From Bacteroidota bacterium (GTDB lineage Bacteria; Bacteroidota; Bacteroidia; AKYH767-A; 2013-40CM-41-45): 64,000 bases of DNA. Location: the NCBI GenBank assembly GCA_004295015.1, contig SHNE01000034.1, positions 1 to 64,000 of the forward strand, given 5' to 3'. The notes beneath the pieces were generated by a model, which saw only the letters and a list, made by a program, of their open reading frames with translations, did not search any database and had not been told where the DNA came from. This document shows, piece by piece, positions 8,023-17,701 of this stretch (position 1 is its first letter; each line of letters starts with the position of its first letter). The translations under genes and the position numbers were made by a program.

Positions 8023-9351
8023 ATGAATTATCAGGAAACACTCGACTATTTATTTTCTCAACTGCCCATGTTTCACCGCATCGGTGCAGCAGCATACAAG
8101 GCTGATTTAAAAAATACTGTCGCTTTGTGCGAGTTGCTTGATCATCCGGAAAAAAAATTTCGTTCGGTGCATGTGGCAGGTACAAATGGAAAGGGTTCCG
8201 TGTCAAGCATGCTTGCAGCAATATTGCAGGAAGCTGGTTATAAGACCGGTCTGTTTACGTCGCCACATCTAAAGGATTTCCGTGAGCGTATACGAATTAA
8301 TGGAAAAATGATTCCGGAAGAAGCAGTGATTCAGTTCGTGGAAAAGTATCAACAGCATTTTGAAGAAATACAGCCATCTTTTTTTGAATGGACCGCTGCT
8401 TTGGCATTTGATTTTTTCGCAAGAGAGAAAGTGGAAATTGCTATCATGGAAACCGGAATGGGCGGAAGGCTGGACTCTACCAATGTAATTATACCTGAGC
8501 TTTCTTTAATTACAAATATTGGTTTCGATCACATGCAGTTTTTGGGTGATACATTAGAAAAAATTGCATTGGAGAAAGCAGGTATTATTAAAGAGGGTAT
8601 TCCGCTTGTGATTGGGGAAATTCAGGAGGAGATTGCGCATGTTTTTACATCAATAGCGACAGACAGAAAAACTTCTTGTGTTTTTGCACCAGTACTCTGG
8701 AAAGTGGAAGCGAATGAACAGAAATCTTTTTTGAAGAGAGAAGATGAAGGAAGGCCAACAGTTGATTCTGATGGACTTTTGCTTGATGTTTACTATGGAG
8801 GAAACTTGCAATACAAAAACCTTGAACTTGATCTCATCGGAAATTACCAGAAAAAAAATATTCCGGCGGTTTTGCAGGCTGTGAATATATTAACCGGGAA
8901 AGGCTATATCATTACCGAAGCAAATATTCGATCTGCATTGAAAAGGGTAAAAGAGCTAACGGGCATTCGTGGCCGGTGGGAAATTCTCGGTCATAATCCA
9001 TTGATTGTGGCTGACACAGCTCACAACAAACCAGGCCTGGCAGAGGTATTAGTTCAAATTAAAAGGCAGAAGTTTGATAAACTGCATTTTGTCTTAGGAC
9101 TCGTGAATGATAAGGATATAAGTGGAATCCTGGACTTGTTGCCCACTGAGGCCACATATTATTTTTGCAAAGCAAATATACCCCGGGCCATGTCAAGCAT
9201 TGATCTGAAAGACGCAGCTGCTCAATTTAGTTTGAAAGGAGAAACGTTTACTTCTGTAAGTGAAGCATACAATGCAGCTAAGTTGAATGCCACCGAGAAT
9301 GATATGATTTATATTGGAGGCAGTACTTTTGTGGTGGCAGAAGCGCTTTGA
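8023..9351 (+). CDS. folC: Bifunctional folylpolyglutamate/dihydrofolate synthase
   Basis: FolC joins glutamate to dihydropteroate and adds further glutamates to folates in the cytoplasm. The 442-residue protein is Mur-ligase-like. It has the P-loop HVAGTNGKGSVSSML near residue 50, the folate-site motif TGLFTSPHL, METGMGGRLDSTN in the central domain, and GRWEILG...VADTAHNKPG at the start of the C-terminal domain. Length and motif order match bacterial FolC. It follows the TonB-like gene in the same direction and could be part of the same transcript. Confidence 0.95.
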   Translation: MNYQETLDYLFSQLPMFHRIGAAAYKADLKNTVALCELLDHPEKKFRSVHVAGTNGKGSVSSMLAAILQEAGYKTGLFTSPHLKDFRERIRINGKMIPEEAVIQFVEKYQQHFEEIQPSFFEWTAALAFDFFAREKVEIAIMETGMGGRLDSTNVIIPELSLITNIGFDHMQFLGDTLEKIALEKAGIIKEGIPLVIGEIQEEIAHVFTSIATDRKTSCVFAPVLWKVEANEQKSFLKREDEGRPTVDSDGLLLDVYYGGNLQYKNLELDLIGNYQKKNIPAVLQAVNILTGKGYIITEANIRSALKRVKELTGIRGRWEILGHNPLIVADTAHNKPGLAEVLVQIKRQKFDKLHFVLGLVNDKDISGILDLLPTEATYYFCKANIPRAMSSIDLKDAAAQFSLKGETFTSVSEAYNAAKLNATENDMIYIGGSTFVVAEAL

Positions 9352-9396
9352 AAAAAATATTTCCCGAGTTAGCTCGAATGGATTAATTGAACTTTC

Positions 9397-10707
9397 TCAT
9401 TGTTTGATAAACATCGTCCTTTCTTTATCTATCTGTAGGGTGTAGATTCCTGTTGTCAAATTAGAAATATCAATCGAATTACCGCATTCAATTATGTTGC
9501 CGGATCGAATGCATACTCCCAGATAATTATAAAGCTGATAATTAAACAGTGATTTTTTGGACCCTTCAATTTTCACATTCAGTTTTCCTGCAACAGGATT
9601 GGGGTGAATCATAATCTTTCTTGGTGTTGCATTGGGATTTGAAGTTTGTGTAGTTTGATTAAAGATGTTTTCAAAATTTTCAGCAAATTGATAAGAATCT
9701 TCACAGGAATTTATGGCATCCCAATTTATCGACCAGGTCATCATTCCTCTCAAATCAGCGTAAGCACCGGATTGTATAAGACTATAAGATCCGGGTTGAG
9801 GACCGTTTCCTATTAAATAGTCTATTGCTGATTTTACCATTAATGTATCAGCAAACCCTCCACCTGCAGCCAATGAACAAGCGGGTAGGCCAACAACAAT
9901 TTTTGATGCCGGGAGTCCGTTGAAAAAGCCGCCGCTTGTATTGAAGCCTTGAATGCAGGCCTCTGTCATCGCAACAATGAAATCTGCAGTACCTTGGGTG
10001 TAAATGTTTCCATCTATTCCATACATACTTCCACTATTGTATAGTTGTACATGGAGAATATCAATGGAATCACGAAGTGCGTCGATAATCGGCAAGTATG
10101 CTCCCCAAATACCTCCATAAGCAGACATCCCGCCCTGAACAAAAGCAGTTTCCGGTGCAATACTTAAAAACATTTTTCTATTATAGGTCGAGCGGTAGTC
10201 GCTCATGATTTGTTTTATTGCATCGATTAAGTTAATAATCTTCGCATCGACCGGAATCGCAATGGTGCCACCTGAAACTACAACAGAATTACCTTCAAGA
10301 TCAATATCTATACCATCAAAGCCGTAGGTGTTTAAAATCGTATTCATTGTATTGATAAAAGTATCCCGCTTACTGATTTGATCCAAGGCGATATGAGTTC
10401 CTGCTCCTCCCAGACTTATGTTTACTGTTCTTCCTTGAGACTGCAGGAACTGAATTTGGCTGATTAGTGTCGTGGAATTAACCTGGTCAGGGATAAACTC
10501 CATTTTATAATCGGTTCCCGTTTGTGGAACAGCAAATGAAATGTTCACAACCTTATAGCGTGCATCAACCTGATCGAGTGGGATATAAGGTGCATTGGAG
10601 TCGTCCCAGTTGTGCCAATAGCCAATCAGGGTTGGGCTTGTTGTTTGAGCTTCGGAGCTGATCGGGATTAAGAGTATGAATAAAATAAAAAGGCTAAGTT
10701 TTTTCAT
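9397..10707 (-). CDS. Secreted GH18 chitinase-like hydrolase with T9SS signal
   Basis: This is a 436-residue secreted glycoside hydrolase. A signal peptide ends at SSEAQ (about residue 21). The GH18 catalytic signature DGIDIDLE lies at residues 131-138, with E138 the expected acid/base, and the barrel strands VNISLGGAGTH and HVQLYNSG are also present. Some 80 C-terminal residues (from HPNPVAGKLNV to TTGIYTLQID...FIKQ) match a type IX secretion sorting domain, so the enzyme should be exported to the surface or medium. GH18 members cut chitin or related beta-1,4-GlcNAc polymers. The true substrate is not determined by sequence. Confidence 0.93.
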   Translation of the reverse strand: MKKLSLFILFILLIPISSEAQTTSPTLIGYWHNWDDSNAPYIPLDQVDARYKVVNISFAVPQTGTDYKMEFIPDQVNSTTLISQIQFLQSQGRTVNISLGGAGTHIALDQISKRDTFINTMNTILNTYGFDGIDIDLEGNSVVVSGGTIAIPVDAKIINLIDAIKQIMSDYRSTYNRKMFLSIAPETAFVQGGMSAYGGIWGAYLPIIDALRDSIDILHVQLYNSGSMYGIDGNIYTQGTADFIVAMTEACIQGFNTSGGFFNGLPASKIVVGLPACSLAAGGGFADTLMVKSAIDYLIGNGPQPGSYSLIQSGAYADLRGMMTWSINWDAINSCEDSYQFAENFENIFNQTTQTSNPNATPRKIMIHPNPVAGKLNVKIEGSKKSLFNYQLYNYLGVCIRSGNIIECGNSIDISNLTTGIYTLQIDKERTMFIKQ

Positions 10708-10796
10708 TCAGTTTAGTTTGGTGTTTCTTGCCATTTTTATATTTAAAATTTGAGGGAAGAGTACCGTTGGATTTTATTGGGCTTCCATAAAATTAA

Positions 10797-12005
10797 CTAT
10801 AGATTCTTTAATATTAGTTGTTCCAGTTCTTTCTTCAGTTCTTCAGTAAACCCCATTTTCGAGAAAATTATTTTCCCTGATTTGTCAATGAGATATACAG
10901 TTGGGTATCCGGTCACATGATATTCTTTGGCAGCTTCGAGACCTCCGAGCAGAACAGTATAGGTCACGCCTCGTTTTTCAAGAAATGCTACGATTCCTTT
11001 GTCTTTTTCATCGAAGGGATTGATGCCGACAATCTTCAAGCCCTTATCCTTGTATTGTTGATGTAATTCTTCCAGTCCCGGTAGTGCCAACATACAGTAA
11101 TAGCAGGATTTATAGAAAAAGTCTACCAAAACTAAACTACCCTTTAAATCCGTCAAATTTATTTTCTCGTCTTTCAGGGAAGTTAATTCCCAATATGGTG
11201 CTTGGCTGTCATTTGCTAAGAGTTGAGGCTCATCAATTGGGACATAATTTTTGAGCTTGGTATACTCCGGTAAAGAATGTAATTTAAATATCTTTTCATC
11301 TTTAATATTATTCAAGTCGTATTTTTTTAGCGTGATCAATTCATATTGGTACATACTGTCATTATTCATCACCATATCATAGGCTACAGAATATTGCATC
11401 GGAATTGAGTCCGCTTTGCTGATCCAATAATGTTGTTCAATTCTGAAAGTTTGAATTTCATCCAGACTGTCATTTTCAGGGGTTTTATTCAGCTGAACGT
11501 GATAACACATGGATCCATTGATACTTTCTTCATTGATAAATTTTAATTGATTTTTCGGATTAACAAGGTCAGATTCTCCGGGTAATGCAGATTTTTCAGT
11601 TTTTGTGAATGGTGTAAAAAAATGGAAGTTGTGTCGTATAGACTTTATTTCATCTGCCCATAGGGTTTTAGAGTAAAATGTTCCACTGCTATCCTTTGAG
11701 TAGGCCGTAATAAAGTCCTCACCATCATACAGTACTTCCCTCTCTTCTTTGTTCCGGTAAATTGTTTTTAAATGAAACTTAGCGGAAAAGAGGGTGTCAT
11801 CTTTTAGTTTTTTAAAATGACATCGATGTATACTTTTCGATGTATCCGGGCCGTCCATGAATTTCATGTTTCTTTCTAATTCATAATAGCCGTTGTCAAT
11901 AGAAAGGCATTTTATATAGGAGGCTTTCAGTATGGATATTGGTGATTGCGCAGCTGAATTGAAAAAGAGAGAAAGCAAGATTGCCAAAAGTTTTTCTGTT
12001 TTCAT
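10797..12005 (-). CDS. TlpA-like thioredoxin-fold protein with long N-terminal domain
   Basis: The protein has 402 residues, with a signal peptide ending near NSAAQ. About 240 residues of beta-rich sequence with no recognised function precede a C-terminal thioredoxin-fold domain of about 140 residues. The redox motif is SCYYC, within LVDFFYKSCYYCMLALPG, followed by GLKIVGINPFDE and the cis-Pro region TGYPTVYLID. This layout is common in Bacteroidota periplasmic or surface TlpA/ResA-like proteins. The expected role is thiol-disulfide exchange outside the cytoplasm, but its partner is unknown. It stands 52 bases downstream of the NTF2-like gene. Confidence 0.88.
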   Translation of the reverse strand: MKTEKLLAILLSLFFNSAAQSPISILKASYIKCLSIDNGYYELERNMKFMDGPDTSKSIHRCHFKKLKDDTLFSAKFHLKTIYRNKEEREVLYDGEDFITAYSKDSSGTFYSKTLWADEIKSIRHNFHFFTPFTKTEKSALPGESDLVNPKNQLKFINEESINGSMCYHVQLNKTPENDSLDEIQTFRIEQHYWISKADSIPMQYSVAYDMVMNNDSMYQYELITLKKYDLNNIKDEKIFKLHSLPEYTKLKNYVPIDEPQLLANDSQAPYWELTSLKDEKINLTDLKGSLVLVDFFYKSCYYCMLALPGLEELHQQYKDKGLKIVGINPFDEKDKGIVAFLEKRGVTYTVLLGGLEAAKEYHVTGYPTVYLIDKSGKIIFSKMGFTEELKKELEQLILKNL

Positions 12006-12057
12006 CAGGATAAAATTTTAATGAATAAGTTTGGTTAGAAAGAATTGCAGAGTTTAT

Positions 12058-12537
12058 TCAAATTGATGCCTTGTTATTTTGAGTGTACTTTAACAAATTT
12101 CGTCTTGCCATTTTTCTGATTCCAATTTTCATAAAAGGTGTCCATCCTAATACATACCCCTTCCATCCTAATGCCTGCCGGGACCATTTCCATAAGTCGA
12201 ATTCGTCTGTATGTCTTATGATTTTTCCGTTCTGAAATTCAAATTGAGCATGGATGTGATTAATCACTTTGCGTCCTGTTTTGCTGAAGTCATATTCAGC
12301 TACCCAATTTGCTGAGCCTGCTTTATTGTCGACAATCACATTTTCGAAATCTATTTTTAAATTTCCCTTGCTGCTTGCAATTAGCATCCGCCACATATTC
12401 TTTGCCTCGGTTCCTTTTAATTCTCCAAATACCGGGTCTGAAAAAACAATATTCGAATCATAGCAAAGAATCATTCCTTCAGCATCTCCATTTTTAAATG
12501 AAGTGTAGAAGTGTTTTATCAATTCTTCGTTAAGCAT
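12058..12537 (-). CDS. NTF2-like (SnoaL-type) cytoplasmic protein
   Basis: The 159-residue protein belongs to the cone-shaped NTF2-like/SnoaL superfamily. Typical elements are HFYTSFKNGDAEGMILCYDSNIVFSDPVFG at the start and the later strands ANWVAEYDF, VINHIHAQFEFQNGKIIRHTDEFD and LWKWSRQALGW. It carries no signal peptide. Members range from isomerases to binding proteins, so no reaction can be assigned. It is seven bases downstream of the small membrane protein and may be cotranscribed with it. Many Bacteroidota annotate this family as 'nuclear transport factor 2 family protein'. Confidence 0.85.
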   Translation of the reverse strand: MLNEELIKHFYTSFKNGDAEGMILCYDSNIVFSDPVFGELKGTEAKNMWRMLIASSKGNLKIDFENVIVDNKAGSANWVAEYDFSKTGRKVINHIHAQFEFQNGKIIRHTDEFDLWKWSRQALGWKGYVLGWTPFMKIGIRKMARRNLLKYTQNNKASI

Positions 12538-12544
12538 AATGCTT

Positions 12545-12820
12545 TTAAGGATTTACGGCATTCCGTTCTGTTCGGGTAAGCATAAAAACGGGGATGGCAA
12601 TTCCGCCCATCAAAACTAAAAAGAAAGTCCAGGGCCATTTGTTTTCAATCTTAGTGCCCCAGAGTTCCTTTAAAATGAAGACAAGTGCGACAAAAAGTAT
12701 GAACGATCCAATTCCCAGTTTTATAATCAGGAAATTCGAATTCATATACATGGCATTAATCACAATTAACAATCCTGTGATGTAGAGTGCCCAGATTAGT
12801 TTTGGGTTGAGTTTGTTCAT
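12545..12820 (-). CDS. Small three-helix membrane protein, unknown function
   Basis: The 91-residue protein has three hydrophobic helices (LIWALYITGLLIVINAM, LIIKLGIGSFILFVALVFIL and WTFFLVLMGGIAIPVFML) separated by short basic loops, so an inner-membrane protein is likely. It ends in a polar tail (TRTERNAVNP). I recognise no family motif. It sits between a TPR/metalloprotease-like gene and an NTF2-like gene on the same strand. The short spacings suggest one transcript, but nothing shows a shared function. Confidence 0.7.
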   Translation of the reverse strand: MNKLNPKLIWALYITGLLIVINAMYMNSNFLIIKLGIGSFILFVALVFILKELWGTKIENKWPWTFFLVLMGGIAIPVFMLTRTERNAVNP

Positions 12821-12863
12821 AGCAGCGAATTGGTTTTTAACCTTTGTGAAAAAATTATAAAAA

Positions 12864-13928
12864 TTATTTTTTGTTCAGCGCGTTCTCAAATTCGGATAAT
12901 AGATCGTCGAAGTCCTGGTAAATTAATTTCGCTGCCGCAGAAGTTTGTTCTGCTAATAGTTTTTTTAACTGTGCTTCTGATCCTTTTTTATTCAGATATT
13001 CAATCCAGGCAGAGCCCACCGTATAGTTTAAGTCTGATGTGTATTTATCAGGATTATCCCATAAATCTAATACTTTAATTTCGATTTCGGCAATGGCTTC
13101 TTTTGCAACTTCCATTCTGTTTCTGTCGGTCTGATCAAAAAAGGTCGCTGTTCCTTCATTGATAAATCCCGTTTTAATGATTGGATGCAGACCGTATTCA
13201 AGCAGAATGTGGGTAATTTCATGGCCCCGGGTCTGATTTTTCATGACGTTTATAATACATAAATCGGCAATCGCAAAACCTACATTTTTTCCGAGTTGTG
13301 ATTTTCCTGCATCGGCATCCGACCAGACATAGAAATCAATTTTTTTTGGTGGTGTCCCTTTAAAAAATTTGTTTATGTTTTCATATGCCTTTTCACGTAA
13401 ATCAGTAAATGAGGCCATGTCAGGAATATCCTTCTTGTTTTGAAAGTGAAAACGAAAATGAACTGTTTCTATACTATGCCAGGATTTGTAGTATTCGTCA
13501 AGTTGAAATGCTTTGAGTCTTCTTTCTGCGTGTTGTGTTGAGTTTTTTGTGGCATTTAATCTAATACAAGCATTAAAATGTTCTTGGGCTTTGAGGATTT
13601 CATCCGTGAAATAATAGCACAGGCCAAGATAAGTGTGACTCCATGCAATCACCCACTTTGGGTTGTCCTTCTCCGCTAATCCTTTTATTAAATAGGGGAT
13701 TGCTTCTTTGAATTTTTTTGAATCGGTTAAAGCGCGACCGACAACGGAATTGACCAATGCATTTTCCGGGTCCGATTCGAGTGCTTGAAGGCCCAGACTG
13801 ATTACTTTTGCAAAATCTTTCCTGACATAATGTTCTTGAATTTCTTCAATCGACTGAGAGTAGGTTTGAAGGGTTGATAGCACTAAGCAAAGAAAAAGCA
13901 GCACCAGGTTTTTAGTAGAATATCTCAT
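12864..13928 (-). CDS. Secreted TPR protein with HExxH metallopeptidase-like domain
   Basis: The product has 354 residues with a signal peptide ending at QTYSQ (about residue 25). Residues 30-130 contain tetratricopeptide-type helices (YVRKDFAKVISLGLQALE, SKKFKEAIPYLIKGLAE). The C-terminal half contains GHEITH, an HExxH zinc motif with H236, E237 and H240, and a Glu 18 residues further on in NEGTA (E258). This is the gluzincin arrangement seen in peptidase-MA-like proteins. Proteolytic activity is therefore plausible but not shown, and the target is unknown. It lies 21 bases downstream of the DUF4173-like membrane protein, suggesting an operon. Confidence 0.82.
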   Translation of the reverse strand: MRYSTKNLVLLFLCLVLSTLQTYSQSIEEIQEHYVRKDFAKVISLGLQALESDPENALVNSVVGRALTDSKKFKEAIPYLIKGLAEKDNPKWVIAWSHTYLGLCYYFTDEILKAQEHFNACIRLNATKNSTQHAERRLKAFQLDEYYKSWHSIETVHFRFHFQNKKDIPDMASFTDLREKAYENINKFFKGTPPKKIDFYVWSDADAGKSQLGKNVGFAIADLCIINVMKNQTRGHEITHILLEYGLHPIIKTGFINEGTATFFDQTDRNRMEVAKEAIAEIEIKVLDLWDNPDKYTSDLNYTVGSAWIEYLNKKGSEAQLKKLLAEQTSAAAKLIYQDFDDLLSEFENALNKK

Positions 13929-13949
13929 GGAGAATAATTGAAAATTATT

Positions 13950-15467
13950 CTAAGGAGTTGAATTTACAAATAATTTTTGATACGCTCTATACTCCGCCAA
14001 ATTCCATGATAAAATTCCCTTACGCTCCCAATGTAGTTTAAAGTTAGATTTTCTTTTTTGAATCAATTCGTGATAGCGTTCGGGTTTTAAGTAATATTCT
14101 TCGATGGGAAATATGGTTCTCTGGACAGAGTCAATGCGGATTAATTCTGGTAGTGGTTGATCAAGGATGGGAAGAGTTTTATAGGATAGATTAACCATAT
14201 AATTCAAGTGAAGAAAAGATTTGTCCGCATGAGCAAAATTGTATTTTGCTATAATGCTATCCCAGTTGAAAAGGGAGCTAAATATTAACACAACATAGAC
14301 AAATAGCGCATTTTGTCGGAATAAGTAAAATGCTGATTTGCGTTTTGAGACTTTTAGGTAAACAGTGAAAAGTCCGTATAGCGTTAAAAGAAGGAAAATG
14401 ATAACGCCAATTCTTCTGTATGCCAGGTTGAAGTGTTGTATGTAGTATAAATTCCGGATGCCGACTGAAATAGCCAGGATTGCATTCTGTGCTATCCATA
14501 TGTAGCATAAGCTTTTTAGTAATTTGTTTTCCTTGTAGAAATTAATGTTCCCTCTGAAGAAATACAAGACAATTCCAATGGATATAAGAATTGAAAGAAT
14601 CAGAAAGTGAGTGCCTTCGTGCACAAACTGCTTGAGGTACTGGCCCTCCCATTCAAAGTTGAACCAGACCCAGTAAATATCTATGCAGTTTAGAATAAAT
14701 AGAACGAAATTTAGTGTGAAGACCAGAAACAATGCTGCTTTGTACTCGCTTTTAAGAGCGCTTAAGTTAAATTGGCTTCGATGTTTCTTTTTTAAGCGAA
14801 TCAGTTCATCGCTTGAGTTTTGATCTTCGTCTATTATCCTTTTACTGGCTGTTCGAAGAAAAATGTAATTGCTCATGAGCAGGAAGAAAGTGAATGTTAT
14901 TATCAGCTGAACATTCACATGCTTAAATAGAACCAGTATATTTTCAGCAATAAAAATTTCTATGCCTTGAATCAATGAATCAAAAACCGGATTTGATACT
15001 CTGTAGAACACGATGAACAGAAATATAATTATCAATGGAAAGAATAGAATTCTGGTTTTGTGAATATACTTTCCAATATTTTTTCCAATAGTTCCGGAGT
15101 TTGATAATTCCCTTAGAAATTGGAATTGCGCGTTAAAACTATGAAGGAAGGATAGCCTTCCGCTGTTAATGAAAGATTTTGTTTGCGGATAAATAAGCAC
15201 TCCAACAAAAATTATCAAAGCAAGAAAATTGGATAGAATGGTAAACGGAGAAAAGTTGATTACAATAAAGATGCTTGTTAGTATAAGTCCGCCTGCGCTG
15301 ATAGATACAAGGCTGTTGTTGAGTTTTACTTGCTTCGTGAATAGTAGCCAAAGAAAAAATGTTGCTTCTGCAATAAGGATGTTTAAACCTAGGGACTCCT
15401 TATAAAAGAGAAAGGTGAGGATTGAGGCTGAAATGAGAACAAGGGGAAGAGGAGATTTATTCTTCAT
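13950..15467 (-). CDS. Polytopic membrane protein, DUF4173/DUF4153-like
   Basis: The 505-residue integral membrane protein has around ten or more predicted helices, starting with two near-contiguous ones (LPLVLISASILTFLFY and LNILIAEATFFLWLLF). A soluble, charged C-terminal segment of roughly 80 residues ends in ERKGILSWNLAEYRAYQKLF. The early YKESLGLN segment and the overall layout resemble DUF4173-type proteins of Bacteroidota, recalled by pattern rather than search. Function is unknown. It is the first gene of a minus-strand run that continues with the TPR/HExxH protein. Confidence 0.75.
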   Translation of the reverse strand: MKNKSPLPLVLISASILTFLFYKESLGLNILIAEATFFLWLLFTKQVKLNNSLVSISAGGLILTSIFIVINFSPFTILSNFLALIIFVGVLIYPQTKSFINSGRLSFLHSFNAQFQFLRELSNSGTIGKNIGKYIHKTRILFFPLIIIFLFIVFYRVSNPVFDSLIQGIEIFIAENILVLFKHVNVQLIITFTFFLLMSNYIFLRTASKRIIDEDQNSSDELIRLKKKHRSQFNLSALKSEYKAALFLVFTLNFVLFILNCIDIYWVWFNFEWEGQYLKQFVHEGTHFLILSILISIGIVLYFFRGNINFYKENKLLKSLCYIWIAQNAILAISVGIRNLYYIQHFNLAYRRIGVIIFLLLTLYGLFTVYLKVSKRKSAFYLFRQNALFVYVVLIFSSLFNWDSIIAKYNFAHADKSFLHLNYMVNLSYKTLPILDQPLPELIRIDSVQRTIFPIEEYYLKPERYHELIQKRKSNFKLHWERKGILSWNLAEYRAYQKLFVNSTP

Positions 15468-16039
15468 GGATATTCATTTATAATAGGGGTTAAAACGATG
15501 CAAACGGTAAAATATTTTATGCCCCTTTGAAACAATTATTTTGTTTTATTCAGTTATTGTTGCTTTTGGAACTTTGTTAATACAAACTGTAATTTACCCT
15601 AGTCAGATCTATTAGAAAAGAGAGCCGCATACCTGGATCAAGGATAGAATTCAAAACGTTTCAATTCATTTAGCTGTTTGTCTTTTCTCTGATCTTTAAG
15701 CCCTGCACTGAAATAAATAGTTGGTGTATGTAATTGTATCCTATATCACTTAATTTTCTATGGAGACAACTTATTAATAGCACATGCCTACGCTTTTTAT
15801 TGCGAAAAATGTGATTTTAGGAGGAGAGCAGGTGGTATTAAATCTCCTTATTTTTTGACCGGATACTTAGAGTCATTTTGAATTAGTAGAAATGGTCTTG
15901 AATTTTTATTCAATAGTGTAAGAGTGCGAAATACTATTGAACCTTTGTCAAGTTAGCGAACACCAGGCATATTTTATAGTGTGAAGATTGACCTTCTGCA
16001 AAGTTCGAGGCGGACTTGCATTTCAATTTTTTGCAAATC
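15468..16039. other. Non-coding or decayed stretch
   Basis: This stretch of 572 bases upstream of the DUF4173-like gene is AT-rich, with stops in all frames. I find no reading frame with protein-like composition and no strong hairpin. It presumably holds the promoter of the minus-strand run, but I see no clear TAnnTTTG element. Confidence 0.5.
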
Positions 16040-16130
16040 AAAAAAGCCTACAGAGAAAAATCCTGTAAGCCTTTGATTATTAAGTGGGAACTGCTGGGTT
16101 TGAACCAGTGACCCTCTGCCTGTAATGCAG
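16040..16130 (-). repeat. Degenerate copy of tRNA-Val 3' half plus terminator
   Basis: This 91-base segment matches 17700-17791, the terminator and the 3' half of the intact tRNA-Val(TAC), at roughly 85% by eye and in the same orientation. Shared blocks include tcctgtaagcc, gtgggaact, ctgggtt, gaaccagtgaccctctgc and tgtaa.gcag. Homology stops just past the anticodon stem. The terminator stem here carries mismatches (agcctacag against cctgtaagcc), so the copy is decayed. This is the arrangement left when an integrase uses the anticodon-to-3'-end part of a tRNA as its core site. A decayed tandem tRNA gene is the alternative. Confidence 0.75.
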
Positions 16131-16383
16131 AATTTGGCACAAAAGAGACACCTTAGCTTTATTGGAGCACATGTGCATAAGATTGGTTTAAAAGAAAAAA
16201 CTGGGACATTGTTTTTCGGCTCTTTCCATTAATTTTATTAATTATTATATGAGACGCCAGAGGAATTTGTAGCTTCAGACTTCGCCACTCCATTAACCCG
16301 GCTTGTCAGTGGAAACCAAACATCAAACAAACAATTTTCATAGCGTTTAACAACACATATTCCACCATTAACATAAAAGTGTC

Positions 16384-17589
16384 ATGAAGAAAAATCTACT
16401 TTTTTTATTTCTATTGTTCTTGGTTAAGAATGGCAATGCCCAATTAACTGATTGGCTACCTCTAGCAGACCAACATTATGGCGGTACGTCATTTGCACAA
16501 AGCAGTAATGGGTCTAAAATCTATAAAGGAACATACGGAGACGGCGTCTATATGTCATCTGATTTTGGGAATACTTGGCAAAGTATTTATCCATCTCTAA
16601 TACGTGGAGCCCATAGTATTGCAATTCGCAGGGATACTCTATTTGCTTGTATTGGTGGTTGTGGTGCCCTGGGAATACAATACACTGCAAATGATGGTCA
16701 GCTATGGACGCGAATTGATAACGGTTTTGTAGACACCTTGGATGCATATCAAATAGCCGTTAATCAAACAACATTATTTATTGCGTGTTCAAAAGGGGTT
16801 TTTAAAACAGATGATTTGGGGAAATCTTGGCAAGTATATTATACCTCCCTTAATAGTGGCGGAGGTGGATTTTCTGTATGCACAGATGGCAACAATATTT
16901 GTGTTGGTTCGCTCGGAAAAATCTTGGTGTCCAATGATAATGGTAATTCATGGCGAGAAACGATTGTGCAAGGAGTTAGTGGCTCCGTTGCTTGGGTAGT
17001 CTATATCAAAGGGAACACCTTGTTTGCGGGTTTCGGTAAAGGATTGTACCGTTCATTAAATAATGGTGAAAGTTGGACACGCGTTGGATTACCGGGGAGA
17101 AATGTTATTTCTTTTGATCTTTTTGGCAACTATGCTTTTGCAGGGACTGATTATGGGTATTCAGGAATTGCTGAAATCTTTTTTTCAACTGACAGTGGCA
17201 CAACATGGTCACAGAGCAACTTTACTCCTCCATCGGCAAGAGGCGTTTGGGGATTTGAAAAGATTGGAAATAAAATAATTTCCGGAGGCTGGAGCGACGG
17301 AATGTGGTTTGCTGACTTAGCGACTGGAAGAAATAGTGTTTCGAGCAAAGATTTACGGGTATTTCCAAATCCCGCAAGAGATTTTCTTAGAGTTGTTGGA
17401 AATGTTTCTGTACCTGCTGACTTCTCTTTATTCAACATTGTCGGCGAGAAGGTTTTGCAAATTGCGATTAAAAAGATGGATGATACAATCAATATTGAGA
17501 TTGCAAACCTTGCATCTGGGGCATATCTATGGAAGCTAGCAACCAAAGACCAGCAACTCTATACTGGCAGAGTACTTATTGACAACTGA
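16384..17589 (+). CDS. Secreted BNR/Asp-box repeat protein with T9SS signal
   Basis: This 401-residue secreted protein has a signal peptide ending at NGNAQ (residue 20). At least five Asp-box (BNR) hairpins follow: SSDFGNTWQSI, DDLGKSWQVY, SNDNGNSWRE, SLNNGESWTRV and STDSGTTWSQS. They predict a beta-propeller of the sortilin/sialidase-like class. Catalytic residues of sialidases are not evident. The last 75 or so residues (FPNPARDFLRVVG to LASGAYLWKL...VLIDN) form a type A T9SS sorting domain. It is the only gene inside the tRNA-Val-bounded segment and may be cargo of a former mobile island. A surface adhesive or binding role is inference. Confidence 0.9.
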   Translation: MKKNLLFLFLLFLVKNGNAQLTDWLPLADQHYGGTSFAQSSNGSKIYKGTYGDGVYMSSDFGNTWQSIYPSLIRGAHSIAIRRDTLFACIGGCGALGIQYTANDGQLWTRIDNGFVDTLDAYQIAVNQTTLFIACSKGVFKTDDLGKSWQVYYTSLNSGGGGFSVCTDGNNICVGSLGKILVSNDNGNSWRETIVQGVSGSVAWVVYIKGNTLFAGFGKGLYRSLNNGESWTRVGLPGRNVISFDLFGNYAFAGTDYGYSGIAEIFFSTDSGTTWSQSNFTPPSARGVWGFEKIGNKIISGGWSDGMWFADLATGRNSVSSKDLRVFPNPARDFLRVVGNVSVPADFSLFNIVGEKVLQIAIKKMDDTINIEIANLASGAYLWKLATKDQQLYTGRVLIDN

Positions 17590-17701
17590 AACTGTAATCC
17601 ACAATTGCGTTCCCAGCGATTCTAAATGACCCATGGCAAGGACAAATTCCTTAAAAGAGGCCATGATTATTAGGATTTTATGCAAATTTTATGCAAATGA
17701 A

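Noticed and set aside
16384-17589. Sialidase activity for the Asp-box repeat protein
   Set aside because: Asp boxes are structural and occur in many propellers; no sialidase catalytic residues are evident.
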